From Leptospira kirschneri serovar Cynopteri str. 3522 CT (GTDB lineage: Bacteria; Spirochaetota; Leptospiria; Leptospirales; Leptospiraceae), in assembly GCF_000243695.2 (NCBI RefSeq), contig NZ_AHMN02000004.1, positions 1 to 64,000 of the forward strand: a DNA stretch of 64,000 nucleotides. The letters run 5' to 3'. Each line of letters opens with the position of its first letter. Positions within the stretch are counted from its first letter, which is position 1. Below are positions 26,801 through 41,179 of the stretch, in pieces. The notes below the pieces were generated by a model that saw only the letters and a list, made by a program, of their open reading frames with translations, made no database searches and was not told the DNA's origin. A program made the position numbers and the translations under genes.

Positions 26801-26932
26801 CTACTCGGACGTATAAATAGAATACTTGGGTTAGATTGTTTCAAAAATTTGAATGTTTGGGTCCTGCTCTAAAATGCCTAATCCCAAATTCGGCCGTTAA
26901 TAATTGGATACTATCTTCATGTGTCCGAGTAG
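26801..26932. repeat. MITE family D, best-preserved copy
   Basis: 132 bp with terminal inverted repeats CTACTCGGACGTATAAATAG and, at the right, its near-complement ending GTGTCCGAGTAG. It is flanked on both sides by TA. Confidence 0.82.
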
Positions 26933-27555
26933 TAAAAATGAGAACTCTGTTACATAATTAGCAGTGATTAAATTCTATATCCATAGATTTCTGAATTCTA
27001 CGTCTAAACGAGGATTTGTTTTCAAAATAGTAGACTGATTTATAATGTAAGTTTTAGATTCAGGCTTAAAAACTGCTTCAAAGTTTAGTCTCAACCTTTC
27101 TAAGAGACTGAAAAGGTAAATCAATATAAACTCTATACAATGATCTATTAGATACTATCTTTTTGTTCGATTTTGAGATTTGTCTTTTAGAGTTTTAAGA
27201 AAAGGTTCCATTTAAAAAATGTAAAAGTCTTTCTCAAAAGTTCTTTTTTATAATTTTATTAGGTTTAAGATGTGTTGTATATTTTTGAAATAAATTATAA
27301 AAAAGAAAATGAATCATTTATGAATTTTATTTCGTCATAAAAAGATGAACGTTCTTTCAGTGAGTTCAAAAATAAACCTTTGTATATGCCGGAGCTAATC
27401 CTTATGTTTAGAGTCTTTCTAAAGTTTTGAAGATTTGACATCTCTCTAACTTCAAGTTTACTTACTTTATAAATTTGTACTCTTAAAAAGAGATTCAATT
27501 TTTAAAAAACTTGACTGAGTATATATCAAGGCAACCATGAAACGCTTTAAATTCT

Positions 27556-29280
<1,725 letters not shown>

Positions 29281-29703
29281 AACCCTTTCTATTTTTTAAA
29301 AATAAGTTGTGAACTGGTAACTCTGTATCTACGAATTATCAATTGTTTTTACAGAGTTATCTTTCTTTTGAGTCTTAATCTTAACTATATAATAAAGTAC
29401 TTAATATTTTACATAGAATCAGCATTTTGCGATAGAATTAACGGTACTCAATTTTATAGAGGTCAGTAATCTTATAGATTGAAAAAAAATCTTAGAACCT
29501 GTTCCAAAACTGGGACGGTTCTTGCAGCATACTCTTTTTGATAAAATACAATTAGATTTTAAGACGCGTTGTTGATGAAATTAGAGGATGATCCTATTCT
29601 TTAAATTTTCAATACAGAGTTCATTTTTGAGATTTTTATCTCAGATTTCCGATCTGAAAAATTTTACTGAATGAATTTTTAGAAGATAAAACTAAGAATC
29701 AAT
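29281..29703. repeat. Intergenic region with MITE family B copy 3 (29385-29466)
   Basis: CTTAACTATATAATAAAGTAC to CAATTTTATAGAGGTCAG followed by TA marks a family B element with a decayed left end. The remaining 240 bp before the LRR gene are AT-rich without recognised features. Confidence 0.75.
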
Positions 29704-30597
29704 ATGAAATTAACAATAGGATCTATTCACGTCGATTCTAACTCAGACACTAAGGTATTTCTTTCCGAAAAAGATAACTCTTCTCCCATTCGAATCTGGG
29801 AACTTTCCGATTTTTTGAATTCCATTAGATTTTATGAATGTAGGTTTGTTATTACGGAAGTCGTTGTTGGTTTTGTTTCGCTTTCCAATATTAATTTTTT
29901 AGAATACCTTCCATCGGTGCAGTCACTATGGATTTTGACTTCAAATATCAAAGATTTTTCTGCTCTTAGTCTAATAACCAATCTTAAAAAATTAAGAATA
30001 GATAGGGTTTCGGCCGGATTGGGAGATGTGTTATTACATTTGCAAAATCTTGAAGAGATTTTTTTAGACCATTGGGTACAAGGTGCAGAGAATATTTTTG
30101 AACTTAAAAAACTTAAAAATGTATCTTTACGTGGATGTGTCTTTGAAAATTTGAAAGGTATGATGAATTTGAAAGACTTGAAGCATTTATGGTTACACGG
30201 AGGAAAGATAAATAGTCTTACTGGCATACCTACTAATATCGAATCATTGAGATTGACAAGGATTCCAAATATTCGGTCTTTGGATGGACTTTCGCTTTGT
30301 TCTTCTCTTTTAGATTTGAGGGTTGATTCCTGTAAAAAGATAATCTCGTTGAATGGAATCGAAAATTGTATCGCGTTAAACATTTTATCTATGATTGGAT
30401 TAAAACTGGAATCTCTGGAACCGGTTCGTCATTTGAAACGTCTAGAGTATGTTGTGTTTGCAGGAGTTACCCGTATATCAAATCGTGTTGATGTATTGTA
30501 TAATCTTCCTATGTTAAAAGAATTAATCGTTCCCAAACATGCCCATTTGGATTTAAGTCAGTTTCCTGAAGGTTGTAATGTAAGAGTAGTTAATTAA
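29704..30597 (+). CDS. Leucine-rich-repeat protein, no signal peptide
   Basis: The 297-residue protein has irregular LRRs of the SDS22/internalin-like type (LEYLPSVQSLWILTSNIKDFSAL, then repeats of about 21-22 residues). They differ from the 23-residue LPKEIGNLKNL type at 11097. There is no signal peptide or lipobox, so it is probably cytosolic. It probably binds a protein partner; none is indicated by neighbours. The stop codon TAA (30595-30597) is also the first three bases of the inverted repeat TAACGTGAG. The repeat insertion may therefore have set the present C-terminus. Confidence 0.8.
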   Translation: MKLTIGSIHVDSNSDTKVFLSEKDNSSPIRIWELSDFLNSIRFYECRFVITEVVVGFVSLSNINFLEYLPSVQSLWILTSNIKDFSALSLITNLKKLRIDRVSAGLGDVLLHLQNLEEIFLDHWVQGAENIFELKKLKNVSLRGCVFENLKGMMNLKDLKHLWLHGGKINSLTGIPTNIESLRLTRIPNIRSLDGLSLCSSLLDLRVDSCKKIISLNGIENCIALNILSMIGLKLESLEPVRHLKRLEYVVFAGVTRISNRVDVLYNLPMLKELIVPKHAHLDLSQFPEGCNVRVVN

Positions 30598-30741
30598 CGT
30601 GAGTTTTACGTAATAAAATTAGGGCGAATCCGGCTTGCCACAGGCAGCCGGACCAGGCTCTTTAGCTTCGGTCAAGTTATTGTGAAACTACAGAATCAGA
30701 TTCAATTTTCATAAAATACCAATAACTTGATCCTAAAACGC
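30595..30741 (+). repeat. Left arm of a 147-bp inverted repeat (family C terminus plus shared block)
   Basis: It starts TAACGTGAGTT and contains GGGCGAATCCGGCTTGCC and CAGAATCAGATTCAATTTTC, ending GATCCTAAAACGC. Apart from a few mismatches it is the exact inverse of 35544-35690. About 4.8 kb lie between the arms. Confidence 0.88.
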
Positions 30742-30951
30742 GACCCTTAGGAGAAGAGAGCCGTTTTACTAAGTTCTATAAAAATAGTGTAAATGTCTTC
30801 TTATGGTTCGGCATTCAGAACTTGGAACAAAAAGCGCGATCGCTTAAAGTATTGCAAAATTACTTCCTTCATTGAAAAAAATATTTCGCTGAAACAACGC
30901 GTATCCTCTTTTGTTCATTGCAATAAAATTTTGATTTGGAAAATCCGTCGC

Positions 30952-31340
30952 ATGAACTTTTTTACAACACAGATTCGTTTTAAAAAAATCGGAATGGTTC
31001 TTTTGATTTCTATCTTTTTTTTCTTCAACGAGGTCGAAGCGCAAGAGCAAATTGTGGAAGTAAAAGCTTACACAAATTTAATAGAGGCTTCCAAAATTCT
31101 TCGGATGTTCGTATTCTGCATTTGAACGGTCAAGGATTTAAAAATCTTCCGAGACAAATCGGAAATCTACAAAATTTAACAGAGTTGAATTTAGGGAGCA
31201 ATTCACTTACGACAGTTCCTAAAGAAATCGGAGAACTACGGAATTTAAAAGAGTTGGATTTGAGTTCCAATTCTCTTTCGGTCAAAGAGAAAAAGAGAAT
31301 TCGAAAGTTACTTCCAAAATGTTCTATCATCTATTTCTGA
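30952..31340 (+). pseudogene. Frameshifted short LRR protein gene
   Basis: The first frame gives a signal peptide (MVLLISIFFFFNEVEAQ) and then YTNLIEA, the usual leptospiral LRR lead-in. It ends at TGA 31123-31125. The next frame continues FQNSSDVRILHLNGQGFKNLP, two LRRs and the standard LPKCSIIYF end. Restoring one T in the TT at 31089-31090 joins the two into one 130-residue protein. Either a real one-base deletion or a sequencing error explains it. With only about two repeats it is far shorter than the 11097 gene. Confidence 0.8.
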
Positions 31341-31640
31341 ATAACGACTTATTATACGAACTTTCAAAAACATTTGGAAATTACGAATTCGCCCTCGGGA
31401 TGTTTACGTTAATGTAATAAACGATGATCTTTGAATGTTACAAGTTGCTGTTAAACGCGCTGTTTTTAATTCTGTTTCAAAAGTAGAATTCAAAAATGGA
31501 TTTTTATCATCCTTTGAAGTATCAAAACCTGGATTCAACAAAAGCATTTTTTTATCTACAAACATGTCCGATTCATTATAGTTTTCTCGCCGAATCTTTC
31601 CTCTTTTCTCAACAGATTTCTCTTGCTTGCGAAGTCCTAT
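31341..31640. other. Leader region before the cobalamin riboswitch
   Basis: No gene is present. The transcript carrying the riboswitch presumably starts here. A short family C-like GTTTACGTTAATGTAATAAACG palindromic string lies near 31402. Confidence 0.4.
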
Positions 31641-31644
31641 TTAG

Positions 31645-31808
31645 AAATCTTGGAACGGAAAACTTGTTTTATCCTCTAAAGAGGAAGGGAATCCGGTTCA
31701 AATCCGGAGCTGAACCCGCAGCTGTAATCGTCGAACAAGATTTCGCAAAAAAAGCCACTGCGTAAAATGCGGGAAGGCAGCGAAATTGACGAAAGCCAGA
31801 AGACCTAA
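31645..31808 (+). promoter_or_regulatory. Cobalamin riboswitch
   Basis: The conserved core is easy to read: GGGAATCCGGTTCAAATCC (from 31688), CCCGCAGCTGTAATC (31715-31729), AAGCCACTGCG (31752-31762), CGGGAAGGCAGCG (31770-31782) and the B12 box GCCAGAAGACCT (31795-31806). Adenosylcobalamin-class riboswitches repress the downstream gene when B12 is plentiful. The expression platform lies between 31809 and the receptor start. A small TTCCC-AAT-GGGGAA hairpin followed by a T-run sits at 31883-31912. Confidence 0.95.
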
Positions 31809-31855
31809 CGAGTTAAAATACAAACTGATGGGACTTTCGGGAGTTAAGGTCGGGT

Positions 31856-34054
31856 TTGAAAAATAGGCCTACGTTTACTATATTCCCAATGGGGAATTAC
31901 CGATTTTTCGATCCCTTACCCCAAATAAAAATGGGATCAAATCGATACATTCAAATTTTAAAATATTCTGTAATTCTATTTTTCCCCGTATTGGGTAAAA
32001 CTTTAAACTCACAGGATCATACTTCAAACGTGGTTTCCTCTCCAAAGACGGAAACCGTTCAAGTGATTGGAAAGGTTTCAAATTCCGGTCCCCAAAATTT
32101 CCGTTCCAATCCGAGCGGGTTTCAGACTGCAATTCAATTGGACGAAACCTCTGCGCGTTATACGTCATTGCCGGAGGTATTGGAAAGAGAGGCCGGTCTT
32201 AGGGTCCGGTCTTTCGGCGGATTGGGATCCTATTCTACACTTTCTATTCGTGGTACAAATCCGAATCAGTCTAGAATCTATTTGGACGGGATTCCGCTGA
32301 ACAATTCACAAGGAGGAGAAGTAAATCTCGCGGATCTTCCTTTTGATAGTTTAGAAAGTGTGGAAGTATATAGATCCGGAAACCCGATCGGTTTTTCGGG
32401 ATCTGCGATCGGGGGTTCTGTCAATCTGGTAACCAAAAAGGATTCCCAAAAGCCAAAAACCAGAATCAATTTAGGGGGAGGATCATTTAACACTGGAAAG
32501 GCGAGTGTTTCTCATACTGGTAACTACAAAGGAATAGGAACCAGCTTTTTAGTGTTAGGTGAAAAGTCCGATCAGAATTTTTCCTATAAAAACGATCACG
32601 GAACAGTCGTTTTAAACACGTTAGACGATACTATTGATAGAAGAAAAAATGCGGCCTTTGAAAGAGCGGCTCTTTTTGGATCTCTAAAATACCAGATCGG
32701 AAAAACGGAACTGAAGTTCTTAAATGATTTCAACCATAGAATTCACGGACTTCCCGGGCCTGGATCCAATCAGACAGATAGGGTTCATCGAAAATACGAC
32801 AGAAATACGAGTTCTTTTGCTACAGACACTAAAGGGCTGTTTGTAGATTCCTTTCGGTTGGAAACCAGAAGTTTTTATACGGCGGCTAAAGATGATCTTT
32901 ACGATCCTCTTTCTGAATTTTCTAAAGGAACTCCGAATTCCAGAGCGGAAATCAGGCAAGCCGGTTTTCAAATTATACCTACCTTATACTTAACCGACTA
33001 TCATCAGATCTTGAGGGGATTTATGTCTTTGGAAAAAGAATCCTTCGATCGGGAGAGGTTGACTTCTTCTAATGTAGTAGGAAGGGTGGAACCTAAAAAA
33101 GAAAGAACTTATTCCTCCTTTCGTCTGGAAGACGAAATCCGTTTTTGGAATTCGAAAATACTTTTGATACCTTCTGTGACTTGGGATCACTATAAGGATC
33201 GTTTTCCTTCCGAGGAACCCTGGTATCGAAGACAGGATCCGCTTGCGAGTGATCTAAAAAAAACTACATTCACAAATCCTAAATTAGGTTTTGTTTGGAA
33301 GGTATTCGAAAAAGAAAGTTGGGATGTTCAGTTTCAAGCAAACGCGTCCAGACAATATAGGATTCCTTCTTTTTTAGAAATGTTTGGGGAGCAAGGAAGT
33401 ATCGTCGCAAATCCCAACTTAAAACCGGAACAAAGCGAAAACGGAGACGCAGGTTTTATATATAAAACGAATCATTCATTCTTAAAAACAAAAACGAGTG
33501 TTTCTTGTTTTAAAAAAGACATGAGGGATATGATCTTGTTTTTGCCAAATTCCCAGTTTACGCTCAGGCCGGAAAATGTAGATTCCGCTAAAATTAGAGG
33601 ATTAGAATTTTCTCATAGAGGAGATTGGAAATACGGAATTAAATTTTTATTCAACTATACGTATCAAGAAGCTATCAATACTTCTTCTTCTCCGTATTTA
33701 CATGGAAAAACACTTCCTTTGAGACCCAGACACGAATTTTCTAGCACGTTTTCCTGGAAAGGAAAGAAACTGGAAACCGGAATAGAATTATTGTATATCG
33801 GAGCCGTGTTCAGGGATAGGACCAACGAATATATCAATTATATTCCGGAAAGACAGATCTGGAATTATTTTTTCACTTGGGTACTTGACTCTGAATCGAA
33901 AGATTCTGATTTAAACGGAAATTCGAAAGAGATAACGAGAGAGGTTCTTTTAACCTTTGAAGTCAAAAATTTTACAGATAAAAGAATATCCGATCTGATT
34001 GGCTATCCTTTACCTGGAAGAAGCTGGTACACAACTTTGAGTATGAGATTTTAA
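31856..34054 (+). CDS. btuB: TonB-dependent outer-membrane receptor, probably for vitamin B12
   Basis: This is a receptor of about 707-732 residues. A TonB-box-like ETVQVIG precedes the plug domain, with [19 protein letters not shown] and [15 protein letters not shown] 22-strand-type barrel follows, ending in the terminal Phe (YTTLSMRF). B12 specificity is inferred from the cobalamin riboswitch directly upstream. Start choice is open. TTG 31856 has GGAG/AAGG 7-14 bases upstream. ATG 31931 gives the cleanest signal peptide ([20 protein letters not shown]) but no ribosome binding site. The lipoprotein gene follows after 1 nt. Confidence 0.92.
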   Translation: MKNRPTFTIFPMGNYRFFDPLPQIKMGSNRYIQILKYSVILFFPVLGKTLNSQDHTSNVVSSPKTETVQVIGKVSNSGPQNFRSNPSGFQTAIQLDETSARYTSLPEVLEREAGLRVRSFGGLGSYSTLSIRGTNPNQSRIYLDGIPLNNSQGGEVNLADLPFDSLESVEVYRSGNPIGFSGSAIGGSVNLVTKKDSQKPKTRINLGGGSFNTGKASVSHTGNYKGIGTSFLVLGEKSDQNFSYKNDHGTVVLNTLDDTIDRRKNAAFERAALFGSLKYQIGKTELKFLNDFNHRIHGLPGPGSNQTDRVHRKYDRNTSSFATDTKGLFVDSFRLETRSFYTAAKDDLYDPLSEFSKGTPNSRAEIRQAGFQIIPTLYLTDYHQILRGFMSLEKESFDRERLTSSNVVGRVEPKKERTYSSFRLEDEIRFWNSKILLIPSVTWDHYKDRFPSEEPWYRRQDPLASDLKKTTFTNPKLGFVWKVFEKESWDVQFQANASRQYRIPSFLEMFGEQGSIVANPNLKPEQSENGDAGFIYKTNHSFLKTKTSVSCFKKDMRDMILFLPNSQFTLRPENVDSAKIRGLEFSHRGDWKYGIKFLFNYTYQEAINTSSSPYLHGKTLPLRPRHEFSSTFSWKGKKLETGIELLYIGAVFRDRTNEYINYIPERQIWNYFFTWVLDSESKDSDLNGNSKEITREVLLTFEVKNFTDKRISDLIGYPLPGRSWYTTLSMRF

Positions 34055-34055
34055 G

Positions 34056-35219
34056 ATGAGGACAAAATTTAAGGTTTTTATTTTATTCTTTTTTTTGAAT
34101 GTATTTTGTAGAGACATTGAAAGGCCTTCTTTTTTAAGTCTGCTTCTGATTCAAAATTTACCTGGAAACATAGGAGTGGTTACCACGGATTTCGGAGGAG
34201 GAGGTCGGTTTAAAGTAATCAATCCAACTCTTTTTTACACTTATCCCGGATTGACTCCGATCCATTCGGATGCGGTCGCCCGATTTGGAAACGGAAAAGT
34301 ATATGTATTAAATCGATTGAATCGGGATAGTATTCAGGTATTGGACCCGAATTATGGATTTATCACCACTTCGGAACTTTCGCTCGGTTCTAAAGTCAAT
34401 CCTGTGGATATGGAATTTGCAAGTGCATCCAAAGCTTACGTGAGTCTTTATGGGGCCAATCAATTGATGATCGTAGATCCGACCTATATGACGATCACTG
34501 GTTTTATTGATTTAGGAAGTTATGCGGAATCTTTTTCTCTTGGAGCTTCTCCGGACGGAATTCCGGAAATGAGCGGATTAAAAATAGTGGGGGATTCTCT
34601 CTTTGTATGTTTACAAAGATTAGATCGAAACGATCCTTCCGGATACTTTCCACCGAACACGAATTCTATTTTGTTGGAACTCAATATATCTACGGATCAA
34701 GTGGTCGGAACTTATACTTTCCCAAGTTCTAATCCGGTCGGAAAACCGCAACTCGTGGAACTTTTCGGAGAATCTCATCTTATCATTGCGACTCCCGCTA
34801 GAATGGGATTTCAAAGTCAGATCGATGGAGGAGTGAGCGCGTTTCGATTATCGACTCGAACTTTTGTTTCTAGATTTTTATATTCAGAGACGATTGCAGG
34901 AGGAGATATATTATCCGTTCAGATCAAATCCGACACGATGGGTTACGTAGCGGTATTGGATTCCGGATTTACTAAAACCTTACAGGTATTCAATCCGAGT
35001 ACGGGAGAAAAAATTTCCACCTTACTTACAATTCCTACAAGTTACGACGCGAGTCTTTCCAGTGTTCTATTGGCATCGGATCAAATTTTATATGTGGGGA
35101 ATACACAGTTTCAACAACCGGGAGTAACTATGTTTGACACCGAAAGAGGGAATCGATTGTTGACTCCCACTCCTATTTCGGTCGATCTTCAACCCTATGA
35201 TATTATAGAATTAAAATAG
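34056..35219 (+). CDS. Beta-propeller lipoprotein next to BtuB (BtuG-like candidate)
   Basis: The 387-residue protein has a lipoprotein signal ending FLNVFC (Cys about 18). At least six YncE/YVTN-like blades follow, each with a hydrophobic strand and a DP turn: VYVLNRLNRDSIQVLDPNYG, AYVSLYGANQLMIVDPTY, SILLELNISTDQVVGTY. It is co-transcribed with the B12 receptor, starting 1 nt after its stop, and so is under the same riboswitch. In Bacteroides a surface lipoprotein propeller, BtuG, captures B12 and caps BtuB. The same architecture and context suggest an equivalent here; direct homology is untested. Confidence 0.8.
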   Translation: MRTKFKVFILFFFLNVFCRDIERPSFLSLLLIQNLPGNIGVVTTDFGGGGRFKVINPTLFYTYPGLTPIHSDAVARFGNGKVYVLNRLNRDSIQVLDPNYGFITTSELSLGSKVNPVDMEFASASKAYVSLYGANQLMIVDPTYMTITGFIDLGSYAESFSLGASPDGIPEMSGLKIVGDSLFVCLQRLDRNDPSGYFPPNTNSILLELNISTDQVVGTYTFPSSNPVGKPQLVELFGESHLIIATPARMGFQSQIDGGVSAFRLSTRTFVSRFLYSETIAGGDILSVQIKSDTMGYVAVLDSGFTKTLQVFNPSTGEKISTLLTIPTSYDASLSSVLLASDQILYVGNTQFQQPGVTMFDTERGNRLLTPTPISVDLQPYDIIELK

Positions 35220-35879
<660 letters not shown>

Positions 35880-36536
35880 ATGCAGGAAATTTTTCAGGCG
35901 ATAGCGAGCGGTCAAAAGGCGAAAGTGATCGGACTATTAAAAAGAGATCCTAACCTTTTTCAGAGTTTAACCGAAGAAGGGATCACCCCCGTTTTATTTT
36001 CTCTTTATTACGGAAAATTAGATATTTCTAAAGAGATTTACGAAATCAGTCCCAGTAGAAACCTTTTCGAAGCCGTAGCTTTAGGAGATTTAGAAGAAAC
36101 AAAAAGACTGATTTCTAAATCAATAGACTTGGTCAATTCTTTATCTACGGACGGTTGGTCCGCATTACATCTTGCCTCTTACTTCGGTCATTTAGAAATT
36201 GCAAAATTCCTAATATTCTCCGGAGCGGATCTTAGTCTTACCTCAAAAAGTAAGCTGTCTTACGGAAATACTGCGTTACATTCCGCGGTGGCGACCGGAA
36301 AAAAAGAAGTCGTGGAGCTACTTTTAGAAAAAGGAGCGGACCCGAACTCACTTCAAAATCCGGGAGGAATTACACCTTTGCACATCGCCGCAAGTCGATC
36401 CGGAAGCGGGGACATTATACGGTTACTTTTAAAAAAGGGAGCGGATAAAAAGTTGATCAGTTCCGAGGAACAAACTCCGTATACAATCGCATTTGAAAAA
36501 GGGAATATGGCAGAAGCGAAATTATTAGAGGTTTGA
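35880..36536 (+). CDS. Ankyrin-repeat protein
   Basis: The 218-residue protein is made of about five to six ankyrin repeats. The clearest are [21 protein letters not shown] (about 95-115), [28 protein letters not shown] and [28 protein letters not shown]. It has no signal peptide, so it is cytosolic and probably binds another protein. The start is supported by AAGG shortly upstream. No catalytic domain is present. Confidence 0.9.
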   Translation: MQEIFQAIASGQKAKVIGLLKRDPNLFQSLTEEGITPVLFSLYYGKLDISKEIYEISPSRNLFEAVALGDLEETKRLISKSIDLVNSLSTDGWSALHLASYFGHLEIAKFLIFSGADLSLTSKSKLSYGNTALHSAVATGKKEVVELLLEKGADPNSLQNPGGITPLHIAASRSGSGDIIRLLLKKGADKKLISSEEQTPYTIAFEKGNMAEAKLLEV

Positions 36537-36674
36537 AAGCCAACTCTGAGAGCCTAACTATAAGATCTGAAAACAATGAAAGTTTTATATAAAAATTTGA
36601 TTTTAAGATCGTCGGCTTTAAGTTTATAAAAGTCTTATGGATAATAAAAGATTGTTGAATTTATGGAGTAATGT

Positions 36675-37124
36675 ATGGAAACAATTCGTTTTTCGATTTT
36701 AATCGACGCAGACGTAAAAACCGTTTGGCATAAAATGTTTGAAGATTCGAGTTATAGAATTTGGAGCCGAGAGTTTCATGAAGGTTCCTATTACGAAGGA
36801 AGTTGGGAAAAAGGAAGTGAAATTCGTTTTTTGGGTCCGCATGATGGAAAGTTACAAGGAATGTATTCTATAATTCGGGAAAACGTACCTTATAAATTTA
36901 TTTCCATAGAACATATCGGTTTTATATCCGACGGTGTGATTGATACCGAAAGCGAGGAAGTAAAAAAGTGGACTCCCGCTTTTGAAAACTATACGTTTCA
37001 AGAAGAATCTGATAGAAAAACAAAGTTGATTATAGAAATGCAAACGATCGAAGAACATAAGACCATGTTCGAAGAAATGTGGCCTAAGGCTTTAAAGTCT
37101 CTTAAAGATTTGTGTGAAAGGTAG
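36675..37124 (+). CDS. SRPBCC (AHSA1/START-like) domain protein
   Basis: The 149-residue protein is a single SRPBCC fold: IRFSILIDADVKTVWHKMFEDSS at the start (strand, then helix) and a long C-terminal helix MFEEMWPKALKSLKDLCER that closes a ligand cavity. The start follows GGAG closely. Members bind hydrophobic ligands or regulate Hsp90-like chaperones; the ligand here is unknown. It sits near the ankyrin gene, but the 138-bp gap does not prove an operon. Confidence 0.8.
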   Translation: METIRFSILIDADVKTVWHKMFEDSSYRIWSREFHEGSYYEGSWEKGSEIRFLGPHDGKLQGMYSIIRENVPYKFISIEHIGFISDGVIDTESEEVKKWTPAFENYTFQEESDRKTKLIIEMQTIEEHKTMFEEMWPKALKSLKDLCER

Positions 37125-37380
37125 TTTATCAACACTCTATTTTTGATGTATAAATTTATTGATTGGATTCTTGATTCTATAGTTTCCAAGTAATTTTAGA
37201 AAGCTCAAACTTAGGTTCAATAGAATCTAAATAAAATTAGAATATTCGACTGAACCTGAATGGAACACTTTGAATTTAGGTGTAAATTAATTTCTATGAA
37301 AGGTATCCTTCCTAATTAAAAGTTTACTTTATCAAAATCAAACTATCTTGAGTTTTGTACATTCGTGGTTCAGAATAAAA

Positions 37381-37896
37381 ATGAAACTTACTAGAACGGA
37401 ACTCATCGAAATTTTAGACAACTTTCAAAAAAATGTATTAAAACCTTGCGACGTTTCAGTAGAAAGTCTGTTTTTTGAAAACGAAGGTTCCGATTATGGA
37501 GCCTGTAATTTTAAATTAAAAAAATGGAAGGTCACTTTCCGTGTCGCAAAAATCACACCTAAAAAAGTAGGACAGTTTGTGACTCTATGGAAGCGGAACG
37601 TTCAAGGCCAGATCCAGCCCTACGATATTCAAGACGGGATCGATTATTTTATCATATTCATATATGATAAAAATCATACAGGACAGTTTATATTTACGAA
37701 AGATGTTTTACTTCGACAAGGAATTCTAAATGGAAATAAGGAAGGGAAGTTAGGATTTAGGGTTTATCCTTCTTGGGATGTTCCTTACAATCAGCAGGCT
37801 AAAAAAACTCAGAAGTGGCAGTTGGAATATTTTTTAGAAAATCTTAAAAAGGATTCGAACAAAGCGGATCGTGTAAAACATTTTTTAAAACTGTGA
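37381..37896 (+). CDS. MepB-domain protein
   Basis: This 171-residue protein matches the MepB family: FRVAKITPKKVGQFVTLWKR (about residues 55-75) followed by DYFIIFIYDKNHTGQFIFTKDVL and KGKLGFRVYPSWD-like strands. MepB proteins are named from the staphylococcal mepRAB operon but have no firmly established activity. The start ATG 37381 is preferred to TTG 37348, because family-like sequence begins there. The regions on both sides (about 220 and 210 bp) show nothing notable. Confidence 0.75.
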   Translation: MKLTRTELIEILDNFQKNVLKPCDVSVESLFFENEGSDYGACNFKLKKWKVTFRVAKITPKKVGQFVTLWKRNVQGQIQPYDIQDGIDYFIIFIYDKNHTGQFIFTKDVLLRQGILNGNKEGKLGFRVYPSWDVPYNQQAKKTQKWQLEYFLENLKKDSNKADRVKHFLKL

Positions 37897-38108
37897 TTTT
37901 ATCTTTAGAATTTTGAATAAGACTTCAAAAATCAGATCGATTGAATCACAATATTTAAAAAACAAGTTCGATTTTGAATAACCAATAGAATCGATTTTTT
38001 GGAATTTATAATTTTAATCGACGTGATGATTCTTGAAACGAAAGGAGAACTAAAAATAACCGTTTGACAGACTGGTTTTGCGGATTGGAATGGAATCGGA
38101 GTGTAGGT

Positions 38109-39257
<1,149 letters not shown>

Positions 39258-39263
39258 AAATTC

Positions 39264-39635
39264 ATGAATCCTACCCATAAACAAAACCCTACTACCGAAG
39301 AAATTCTTCGGATCATACGAGATATAATGACGGATAAAAAGTGCGAAGAAATAAGCATTTTAAATCTTGAAAGTGTAAACAGTTATCTGAGTTATTTTGT
39401 CATTTGTACAGTCAACTCTGCAGTTCAAGCCAACGCGGTTGCAAGAGAAGTTAGAAAAACATTAAAAGAATATAAACTTTCGCACAAAGAAGCGGATAAA
39501 ACCGGAACGTCCACAACTTCCGGTTGGACTCTTTTAGATTTCGGAGAAATTATCGTTCATATCATGACTCCGGAAAAAAGAGAATATTATAATTTAGATA
39601 GGCTCTGGCGGGACGCCAAGAGAATCGAACTCTAA
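39264..39635 (+). CDS. rsfS: Ribosomal silencing factor RsfS
   Basis: This 123-residue protein of the RsfS/YbeB/Iojap family contains the conserved core [21 protein letters not shown] (about 43-63) and [29 protein letters not shown]. RsfS binds L14 on the large subunit and blocks subunit joining under starvation. It is co-directional with the LCP-like gene (6-bp gap) and probably in the same transcript. Confidence 0.95.
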   Translation: MNPTHKQNPTTEEILRIIRDIMTDKKCEEISILNLESVNSYLSYFVICTVNSAVQANAVAREVRKTLKEYKLSHKEADKTGTSTTSGWTLLDFGEIIVHIMTPEKREYYNLDRLWRDAKRIEL

Positions 39636-39669
39636 AAGGAGCGCCGTTTTTTAAATCGGTCTATCAAAG

Positions 39670-41179
39670 ATGATTTTCAACTCGGCCGTTTTTATTTATT
39701 TCTTTTTAGTCGTATTAGCTTTTTGTTATTTTTTTGCCGTTAGAAAAACTTCCAGAACAATCCAGAATTTATTTTTACTCATCGCTTCCTACGTATTTTA
39801 CGGATGGTGGGATTGGATCTTTTTGGTTCTAATCATATTTGTATCCGTTTCCAATTTTTACATCGCTCTTCTGATGGAGCAAAAAGAGTCGATCAGGGGT
39901 CGCCTTTTGTTTTTGGCTATTGTGATTGATATGGGGATGTTGGGTTTTTTCAAATATTATAATTTTTTTATAGAGAATCTAAGTGCGATTTTAAAAACCT
40001 CTGTTGCGTTTTTGGGTGCACAGGATTCTACACTTTTTAGGGATGATATATTTCTTCAAATTATACTTCCGGTGGGAATCAGTTTTTTTACGTTCCAAAC
40101 CCTTTCCTACGTGATCGACGTATATTTTCGTAAACTCAAAGCAGAAACCAATCTGATGGACTTTTGTCTTTTTGTCTGTTTTTTCCCGCAACTAGTCGCG
40201 GGGCCGATCGAAAGGGCGGGAGATCTTCTTCCCCAAATTAAAAAGGATAGAAAGATAGATTTAGATCTTTTTTACAAGGGTTGTCTTTTGATTCTTGTGG
40301 GTTATTATATGAAAACCTACGTGGCGGATAATCTCGCGGAACTTGCGGATTTAGTGTTGCTCGAAAGTCCCGGACTTTATAAATCCAATCCGGAACTTGC
40401 GGGAGGACATTCCGCTATTCACACGGTTCTTGCGTTATGCGCGTTTATCTTTCAGATTTATTGCGACTTTGCCGGATATTCTTATATCGCAAGGGGTTGT
40501 GCTTTTCTTTTGGGATTTCATCTGAGCGAAAATTTCATCACTCCTGAGTTCAGCGTAAATTTTAGAGAACTTTTTCGCAGGTGGCACATTACTCTCAATC
40601 GTTGGTTTACAGACTACGTCTATATACCGTTAGGCGGAAGTAAAGTCAGTAAATTTTATAATTATAGAAATCTGTTTTTAATATTCGGGCTTTCCGGAAT
40701 CTGGCACGGTGCGAGTTGGAATTTTGCACTTTGGGGACTTTGTTGCGGACTTTATATCGTACTTTATATGGTTTTTAGGGAACCTTTTGAAAAGCTTAAG
40801 ATTTTCGTAAAATTCAAATTTACTTTTTTAAATCGTCCCTTTTTTACGAAGGGATTTTTCTTTTGGTCTTGTTTTTTTACCATGTTCATGTTTGCCATGT
40901 CTTCTATATTTTTTAGAAGTTACGATGGAAATCACGTAAAGATATTATTTACCAACATCGTGGAGAATTTTTTCATCCTCAAAGGACCAAACGATCAAAT
41001 CGGTGTTTCCAATTATCTTACCGAGATATTAAAATTAATCGGACCTCTTTTGGTATGGGACTACTTTCATTATAAAAATAATTCAGCTTTTTTTATATTC
41101 GAAAAACCTATACTAGTAAGGGTACTTACGTATTTATTTTTCTTTTATTGTATAGTTTTAAAAGGTGTGTTTGGTAAAA

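Larger units (their letters stand above)
25131..27555. other. 2.4-kb gene-free, repeat-packed region
   Basis: No credible gene is present; the 62-75-codon frames are repeat artefacts. Contents in order: family B (25509-25597), a GGCTCTGGCCAATAAA fragment of the window-end block (about 25820), family A (25856-25958), repeat E fragment (26041-26115), family D copies (26211-26362 and 26801-26932). The last 600 bp before the chemoreceptor are AT-rich with nothing recognised. Confidence 0.7.
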
